A DNA stretch of 39,901 nucleotides, from contig JAHEBL010000011.1 of the NCBI GenBank assembly GCA_024642265.1, positions 24,459 to 64,359 on the forward strand. The letters run 5' to 3'. This DNA is from Haliea sp. (GTDB lineage: Bacteria > Pseudomonadota > Gammaproteobacteria > Pseudomonadales > Halieaceae). The position numbers and the translations under genes are program-made. The notes beneath the pieces were generated by a model. The model saw only the letters and a list, made by a program, of their open reading frames with translations. It did no database searches and had not been told where the DNA came from. Numbering within the stretch: position 1 is the stretch's first letter; each line of letters begins with the position of its first letter. Shown here piece after piece: positions 35,278-39,901 of this stretch.

Positions 35278-36615
35278 TCAGGCGAAGTGCCGCAGGTAGA
35301 GATAGCCGCTGGCGATCGATACGGACACCAGCATTATGGGAATGCCCAGCAGCAGGAAGCGCACGAAGCTGATCGCGTGGCCAGACCGTTCGGCAAAACC
35401 TGCCACGATAATGTTAGCGGTGGCGCCCACCAGCGTACCATTGCCACCCAGGCAGGCTCCCAGGGACAACGCCCACCAGACCGGGGTCATTTCCTGGGAG
35501 CCTCCCAGGTGGCTGGCTGTGCTTTGCAGTACGGGAATCATGGTTGCCACGAAGGGGACATTGTCGATGAACGCAGAGGCGCCGGCGGCCAGCCATAAGG
35601 TGGCAAAAGTGGTTACCTGTATGTCGCCGCCTGTAAGTCGCACCATTTCATGGCCTATCAGGGTGAGCACTCCGGCCGCCTTGAGGCCATGTACCATCAT
35701 AAAGAGGCACATGAAGAAAAGGATCGTGCTCCACTCCAGTTCGGCCAGGACGTCCTGCACCCGGGCGGATTGTTCCTTGCCCGATCTGCCAAAGGTATAG
35801 AGAAGCATCAGCAAAGCTGCGCCACCCAGTGCGACACTGCCTGACTGCAGACCGATATGCTCACCCACGATAAACCCTGTGATGACGAGAGCCATCACCG
35901 CCATGGACTGTCGCAGTAAGCCTTCATCGGTAATGGAGTCTCTTTCATCGAAGGCCATGACCCTGGCGCGCGCCTTCTGGCTGGTGTTCAGTTGGCGCGC
36001 CCATAGCAGATAGAGCAACAGCAGTATCACCACATGGATAACGATAACTACCGGTCCCAACTCGACTATAAAATCGGCAAAGCTCAGGCCGACCGCGGAA
36101 CCTATCATGATGTTGGGAGGATCACCTATCAGCGTCGCCGTCCCGCCGATATTCGAGGCGAAGATTTCAGCAAACAAAAAAGGGTAGGGGCTCAGCTCGA
36201 GCTTTTCGACGATAAGCAGGGTAACCGGTACGATTAACAGCACCGTCGTGACGTTGTCGAAAAATGCCGAAAATACCGCGGTTATCGTCGCCAGGGTTAG
36301 CAGAATCCCCCGGGGGTCAGCTTTCGCTTTTTTTACCACCCATACCGCCACGAACTGAAAAATACCTGTGCGCTGGGTAATGCCCACCAGGATCATCATC
36401 CCGGTGAGCAATGAAATGGTGTTGAAGTCTACGCCATCGAAGGCATCGTCCTGGGTGATTATGCCGCTGAGGATCATAAGCCCTGCGCCCAGCATGACCG
36501 CGACGGTCCGATGGACGCGCTCGCTGATCAACAGTGCATAGGTGACCAGGAAAATAATGGCGGAAAGCCAGCGGGGATCAAGCCCCAGTAGCATGACAGG
36601 CGAAGTGTCTTCCAT
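35278..36615 (-). CDS. ArsB/NhaD-type ion transporter (SLC13/citrate-transporter superfamily)
   Basis: This polytopic inner-membrane protein of 445 residues has about eleven or twelve hydrophobic segments arranged as two inverted halves. Each half has the superfamily hairpin: FFDNVTTVLLIVPV with GGTATLIGDPPNIMIG in the first, AFIDNVPFVATMIPV with GGNGTLVGATANIIVAG in the second. These Asn/Asp-Pro loops line the ion path in ArsB, NhaD and the pink-eyed-dilution (P protein) group. It is probably a Na+/H+ antiporter-like or anion transporter, with arsenite less likely because no ars genes are nearby. Its ATG shares one base with the stop of the CBS gene (TGATG), so it is translated by termination-reinitiation with that likely regulatory partner. 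Confidence 0.88.
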   Translation of the reverse strand: MEDTSPVMLLGLDPRWLSAIIFLVTYALLISERVHRTVAVMLGAGLMILSGIITQDDAFDGVDFNTISLLTGMMILVGITQRTGIFQFVAVWVVKKAKADPRGILLTLATITAVFSAFFDNVTTVLLIVPVTLLIVEKLELSPYPFLFAEIFASNIGGTATLIGDPPNIMIGSAVGLSFADFIVELGPVVIVIHVVILLLLYLLWARQLNTSQKARARVMAFDERDSITDEGLLRQSMAVMALVITGFIVGEHIGLQSGSVALGGAALLMLLYTFGRSGKEQSARVQDVLAELEWSTILFFMCLFMMVHGLKAAGVLTLIGHEMVRLTGGDIQVTTFATLWLAAGASAFIDNVPFVATMIPVLQSTASHLGGSQEMTPVWWALSLGACLGGNGTLVGATANIIVAGFAERSGHAISFVRFLLLGIPIMLVSVSIASGYLYLRHFA

Positions 36616-37088
36616 CAGTCGAGTGTTTCGACGGCGCGTAGAAGCGTAATCAGTGATATCCCGCCTACCAGGCGACCGTCTTCGCGATTAACTACCGGGA
36701 TACGGATGTATTTGTGAAACAGCAGCATCAGGGCATCGATAAGGGGTGAATCCGGATATACGACTGTGATGTCAGTGGCGATATAGGGTGCAATGGGCTT
36801 GTCACGCACTGCGTCCAGGCGCTGTTTGATGTCGTCCAGGCTTTCGCGCATGAAACTGGTGTTCCTCAGGCCCTTCTCCATGCTCAGGCTGACCGGCAAC
36901 AGCAGGCCCATCAGTCGCTTGACACTGATTTCACCGACGAAAATTTCGTTCCGATCGACCACCGGCACGTTGTACATGTGGTGCTCGATCAGCAATTCGA
37001 TGGCCTCATGTACAGTATTGTCCATGTAAAGATGCGTTGGCGGGCTGTGCATAATGGCGCTGCACCGCACGTGTTCGATAACTGCCAT
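36615..37088 (-). CDS. tandem CBS-domain protein
   Basis: This 157-residue soluble protein is made of two CBS repeats and little else. The first (about residues 8-65) includes MHSPPTHLYMDNTVHEAIELLIEHHMYNVPVVD and VGEISVKRLM. The second (about 100-155) includes DITVVYPDSPLIDALMLLFHKYIRIPVVNREDGRLVGGISLITLL. CBS pairs bind adenine nucleotides or related ligands and regulate enzymes and transporters. The gene is directly upstream of, and overlaps by one base, the ArsB/NhaD-type transporter gene, so it probably reports energy or nucleotide state to that transporter. No ribosome site of note is seen before its ATG at 37088. It is divergent from the metal-efflux operon, with about 200 bp between starts. 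Confidence 0.9.
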   Translation of the reverse strand: MAVIEHVRCSAIMHSPPTHLYMDNTVHEAIELLIEHHMYNVPVVDRNEIFVGEISVKRLMGLLLPVSLSMEKGLRNTSFMRESLDDIKQRLDAVRDKPIAPYIATDITVVYPDSPLIDALMLLFHKYIRIPVVNREDGRLVGGISLITLLRAVETLD

Positions 37089-37243
37089 GGCTGATCACCC
37101 CGGAGGATCCAGACAGGTGGAGATTAGTCTTTCCGGAGTCTGCGGACAATGCGGAAACCATGTGAGGCGCGTTAGAACCCGGGAATCTGGCATTTTATTG
37201 ATCCAGACCGGGTCTCCAGACTATTTTGCACCTTGATCAATTT

Positions 37244-37277
37244 AGGGCTGAATTCTGCGCCCTGGCTGGACTATACT
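37244..37277 (+). promoter_or_regulatory. candidate promoter/operator of the metal-efflux operon
   Basis: A TATACT -10-like box lies at 37272-37277. An inverted repeat AGGGC(37244-37248)/GCCCT(37259-37263) lies just upstream of it, in the region between -35 and -10 where metal-responsive regulators often bind. The box is only eight bases from the proposed ATG at 37286, so either the message is almost leaderless or translation starts at the later ATG (37304). Confidence 0.35.
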
Positions 37278-37285
37278 GCGAGTGT

Positions 37286-37642
37286 ATGGAACGAATCCGC
37301 AAAATGTTGCTGCTGGTGCTGGTGCTGGCCTACACAGGCCAGACGCTGGCCAGTGTCGTACCCTTCTGTCCGGAAATGGCGCAGACCGGTGCGACACTGC
37401 ATGGTGCTGACATGACTGTAATGGAGCATGCAGGGCATCAGATGAGCGCCGACGCCAGTGCTGCGGATGGGTGTTGCGACGGTGGCTTGTGCAAGATGAG
37501 CCACTGCCAGCTGGCGCCGGCGCTACCGCTGGATCACCCCGACAGCAATCACATTGTTGCTTCTTTCGACACCGGCTTTACCCAGACAGGCTTTCAGCCT
37601 CACCCCTTCGACTCCCTCTACCGCCCACCCATTTCCCGCTAG
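37286..37642 (+). CDS. small secreted Cys/His/Met-rich protein of a metal-efflux operon
   Basis: This 118-residue protein has a signal-like N-terminus (MERIRKMLLLVLVLAYTGQTLASVV). It is followed by a metal-ligand-rich region: PFCPEM, VMEHAGHQM and a Cys cluster DGCCDGGLCKMSHCQL. Short exported proteins of this look, CopL-like or DUF2946-like, commonly precede copper-resistance or CusCBA-type genes. I cannot assign a precise family. The frame extends upstream to 37226, but the hydrophobic signal begins at ATG 37286, and ATG 37304 is also possible. It is followed after 125 bp by the outer-membrane efflux gene. Periplasmic copper or silver binding is the likely job, by inference from residues and context. 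Confidence 0.75.
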   Translation: MERIRKMLLLVLVLAYTGQTLASVVPFCPEMAQTGATLHGADMTVMEHAGHQMSADASAADGCCDGGLCKMSHCQLAPALPLDHPDSNHIVASFDTGFTQTGFQPHPFDSLYRPPISR

Positions 37643-37658
37643 CACAGGACAGGTGCGT

Positions 37659-37679
37659 CCGGAATTTACGTAATTCCGG
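37659..37679 (+). repeat. strong hairpin between the small metal protein and efflux genes
   Basis: CCGGAATT at 37659-37666 and AATTCCGG at 37672-37679 form a perfect 8-bp stem with a 5-base loop, 17 bases after the upstream stop codon. No T tract follows, so partial termination, mRNA stabilisation or an operator are all open. Confidence 0.5.
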
Positions 37680-37767
37680 GCTGAAAGCGGGAGGTGACTT
37701 GATCGCCTCTCCCGATGCGCGTTGAGCTGCCCGCGTCGATATTTCCTGCGAGAGAGGGCTGTTAGCC

Positions 37768-39159
37768 ATGAATCGATTCCTTACCCTGCTGCCTGCGGCA
37801 GTCCGGCCCTGTGTTGGCCGCGTCCTGCTGCTGGCGGTATCCCTTTACTGCAACGCTGCCGCCAGTGCCGCTCTCACCCTGGCGGAGGCGGTGGCGATTG
37901 CCCAGCGCAACGATCCCTGGACACAGGGCAGTGAATTCCGTCAGCAGTCCGTCGAGGCGCAGGCGGTTGCGGCTGGCACCCTGCCCGATCCCATGCTGGA
38001 TCTCGGCTTTGCAAACCTGCCCACCGACACCTTCGATTTCGACCAGGAGGCGATGACCCAGTTCAGGGTGGGGGTGGTGCAAACCTTCCCCCGGGGCGAT
38101 AGCAGGGCCCTGGATGCGCAGCGCCTGAACCTGCTCGGTGAGCAGTTCCCCGCGCAGCGCGATGACCGACGGGCGCGACTCGCAGTCGAGGTTGCCGGTG
38201 TCTGGCTGGAGGGCTGGCGCGCCCGGGAGAGTATTCGCCTGATCGAGGACGACCGGGAGCTGTTCGAGCAGCTGGTGGACGTGGCCGAGTCGAGCTATGC
38301 CAGCGCCCTGGGCCGCACTCGCCAGCAGGACCTGGTGCGCGCGCAGCTGGAGCTGACCCGGCTCGAGGACAGGCTGGCGCTGCTGCACGAGCAGTTGGAC
38401 TCATCCCGATCGAGATTGGGAGAGTGGCTGCGACCGGGGGCGGATGCCGGTGGGTCTGGCGCAAACGCGTGGTTGCCGGGTGCCTACAGCGCTCCAACCC
38501 TGGCGGATATGCTGCCGGATATCGCCCTGCAGCACCCTGAGCTCTATGGCAGTGGTGCAGCGGTTCCCCAGGCCGACATCGCCGCCCTGCTGGGGGATCA
38601 CCCCGCGCTCAAAAGCCTGGACAGCCGGATTGACGCCAGCAGGGTGGATGTCGAGCTGGCCCGCCAGAAATACCGACCGGAGTGGAAGGTCAATGCCAGT
38701 TACGGTTACCGGGAGGACGGACCCATGGGGCAGGCTCGACCGGACTTTTTCTCGGTGGGCCTGGCCTTCGACCTGCCCCTGTTCACCTCCCGGCGCCAGG
38801 ACCAGCAGTTGCAGTCCGCGATTGCCGACAGCGAGGCGATGCGCACGGAGAGAATGCTGGCCCTGCGCAGTATGGTGGCCAGCTTTGAAACCCAGTATGC
38901 CCGTCTGCAGCGCCTGAACCAGCGCCAGCAGCTGTATCGGGAGCGCCTGCTGCCGGAGATGCAGGAACAGGCCGAGGCGTCCCTGTCGGCCTACACCCGC
39001 GACGACGGGGATTTCGCCGAGGTTGTGCGGGCGCGAATCGCCGAACTCAACGCGCGGATCGAGGCGCTGGATATCGATGTGCAGCGCCTGCAGACCATCA
39101 GTCGACTGAATTACTTTTTTGCCAACAGCAGCGCCGGCGTCCCGGGAGAGTCATCATGA
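37768..39159 (+). CDS. CusC/CzcC-like outer-membrane efflux protein (TolC family)
   Basis: This 463-residue outer-membrane factor of tripartite RND efflux exports metal ions from the periplasm through a trimeric TolC-like tunnel. A long N-terminal hydrophobic stretch (residues about 12-35) ends near NAAASA, where signal cleavage is likely. LTLAEAVAIAQRNDP opens the first OEP repeat, and a second follows from about residue 265. Heptad-rich helices (ELTRLEDRLALLHEQLD, ALRSMVASFETQYARLQRLNQRQQLY) match the coiled-coil tunnel. The GLPDP-like LPDPMLDLGFANLP is typical of the heavy-metal subgroup. A GAGAGAGGG precedes ATG 37768 by about nine bases. The stop overlaps the adaptor start by ATGA, so the two are coupled. 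Confidence 0.9.
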   Translation: MNRFLTLLPAAVRPCVGRVLLLAVSLYCNAAASAALTLAEAVAIAQRNDPWTQGSEFRQQSVEAQAVAAGTLPDPMLDLGFANLPTDTFDFDQEAMTQFRVGVVQTFPRGDSRALDAQRLNLLGEQFPAQRDDRRARLAVEVAGVWLEGWRARESIRLIEDDRELFEQLVDVAESSYASALGRTRQQDLVRAQLELTRLEDRLALLHEQLDSSRSRLGEWLRPGADAGGSGANAWLPGAYSAPTLADMLPDIALQHPELYGSGAAVPQADIAALLGDHPALKSLDSRIDASRVDVELARQKYRPEWKVNASYGYREDGPMGQARPDFFSVGLAFDLPLFTSRRQDQQLQSAIADSEAMRTERMLALRSMVASFETQYARLQRLNQRQQLYRERLLPEMQEQAEASLSAYTRDDGDFAEVVRARIAELNARIEALDIDVQRLQTISRLNYFFANSSAGVPGESS

Positions 39160-39901
39160 ATACAGCGAGCAAAACCTTATTGATCGCAGTGCTGGCAGCC
39201 CTGCTGGGTGCGGGGGGCAGTTACCTGTTGCTGGAGTCACGGGCGCCAGCTCCGGCCCGGCTGGAATCCACCGGGGTGCAGGCGGTGGAGCGCCAGCCCC
39301 TGTATTGGGTGGCCCCCATGGATGCCTCTTACCGTCGCGATAAACCCGGCAAGTCTCCCATGGGTATGGACCTGGTGCCGGTGTATGAAGACTCTGCCGC
39401 CGAGGACACCCCCGGCACAATCCGCATATCCCCCGAGGTGGTGAACAATCTGGGAGTGCGTACCGCGACAGTGGGATTCGGGGCGCTGCCTACTGAAATA
39501 AGGACGGTAGGCTATGTGCAGTACGACGAGGATCGCCGCATGCATATTCACCCGCGGGTGGAGGGCTGGATCGAGAAACTCCACGTCAAGGCTTCCGGGG
39601 ACCCGGTGGTGGCAGGGCAGCCCCTCTACGAGCTCTATTCCCCCCAGCTGGTCAACGCCCAGGAGGAGTATTTGCTCGCATTGAAACGGGATAATCCGCG
39701 CCTCGTCGAGGCCGCCAGGGACCGCCTGCTGGCCCTGCAATTGTCTCCCGAGGTGATCGCCCGGCTGCAACGCGACCGGATCGCGCGACAGACGGTCACG
39801 TTTTATGCGCCCCAGAGCGGCGTGGTCGACAACCTGAACATACGGGAGGGGTTTTTCGTCATGCCCGGCACGACCCTGATGTCCATCGGTGTGCTGGAGG
39901 A
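39156..39901 (+). CDS. CusB-like RND efflux periplasmic adaptor (partial)
   Basis: This is the membrane-fusion adaptor of the same efflux system, with 248 residues present and the rest beyond the right edge. An N-terminal anchor or signal (LLIAVLAALLGAGGSYLLL) is followed by a heavy-metal-binding domain at residues 50-77 (YWVAPMDASYRRDKPGKSPMGMD). Then comes the HlyD-type barrel and hairpin (VEGWIEKLHVKASGDPVVAGQPLYELYSPQL, TFYAPQSGVVDNLNIREGFFV). The metal-binding domain lacks the Cys residues of the usual CPMHP/GKCP form. AP and KSP replace them, and only Met/Asp ligands remain. The ATG at 39156 lies within the preceding stop (ATGA), after GGGAGAG. An RND pump gene (CusA/CzcA) is expected next. 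Confidence 0.92.
   Translation, partial: MNTASKTLLIAVLAALLGAGGSYLLLESRAPAPARLESTGVQAVERQPLYWVAPMDASYRRDKPGKSPMGMDLVPVYEDSAAEDTPGTIRISPEVVNNLGVRTATVGFGALPTEIRTVGYVQYDEDRRMHIHPRVEGWIEKLHVKASGDPVVAGQPLYELYSPQLVNAQEEYLLALKRDNPRLVEAARDRLLALQLSPEVIARLQRDRIARQTVTFYAPQSGVVDNLNIREGFFVMPGTTLMSIGVLE

Noticed and set aside
35278-36615. Arsenite efflux (ArsB) as the specific function of the transporter
   Set aside because: There is no ArsR, ArsC or ArsA gene nearby, and the superfamily hairpins are shared with Na+/H+ and carboxylate carriers, so only the family is called.

Overview
The window reads as ordinary chromosome of a GC-rich, aerobic, probably marine gammaproteobacterium. The CmoA/CmoB pair, Uup, PepD, MscK, heme A synthase and a large periplasmic quinoprotein/cytochrome c set fit a Cellvibrionales/Halieaceae-like organism. 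This placement is inference from gene content, not from a marker gene. I see no rRNA, tRNA, insertion sequence, integrase or CRISPR array.

Layout. (1) 1-8.1 kb holds housekeeping genes: cmoA-cmoB for tRNA wobble uridine modification (cmoB runs off the left edge), an alpha/beta hydrolase, a phosphoribosyltransferase, pepD, a class I aminotransferase and uup. (2) 8.3-14.2 kb holds an MscK-type mechanosensitive channel, a two-subunit 3-oxoacid CoA-transferase (scoAB) and ctaA. (3) 14.2-24.1 kb is a one-way minus-strand array. In transcription order it encodes a cytochrome P450, a FadL-type outer-membrane porin, a streptogramin-lyase-like propeller with a heme c motif, a quinoprotein dehydrogenase, a cytochrome c-quinoprotein fusion, a double-CDGSH iron-sulfur protein, a divergent Tag-like glycosylase and a small Arg-rich protein. 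The first five look like one route for uptake and stepwise oxidation of a hydrophobic compound, and this is the most interesting part of the window. (4) 24.4-35.2 kb is a complete glycogen island built around a divergent promoter region: glgC-GH57-malQ leftward and glgB-glgA-glgP rightward. It covers ADP-glucose synthesis, chain elongation, branching, phosphorolysis and maltodextrin handling. (5) 35.3-37.1 kb is a CBS-domain protein translationally coupled to an ArsB/NhaD-type ion transporter. (6) 37.3 kb to the right edge is the start of a heavy-metal (probably copper/silver) RND efflux operon: a small Cys/His/Met-rich secreted protein, a CusC-like outer-membrane factor and a CusB-like adaptor cut by the window edge.

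Several junctions are very tight: GTGA or ATGA overlaps at cmoA/cmoB, GH57/malQ and the efflux pair, a TGATG junction at CBS/transporter, and a TAA-ATG abutment at glgB/glgA. These support the operon assignments. Promoter and terminator calls were made by eye and are weaker than the gene calls.
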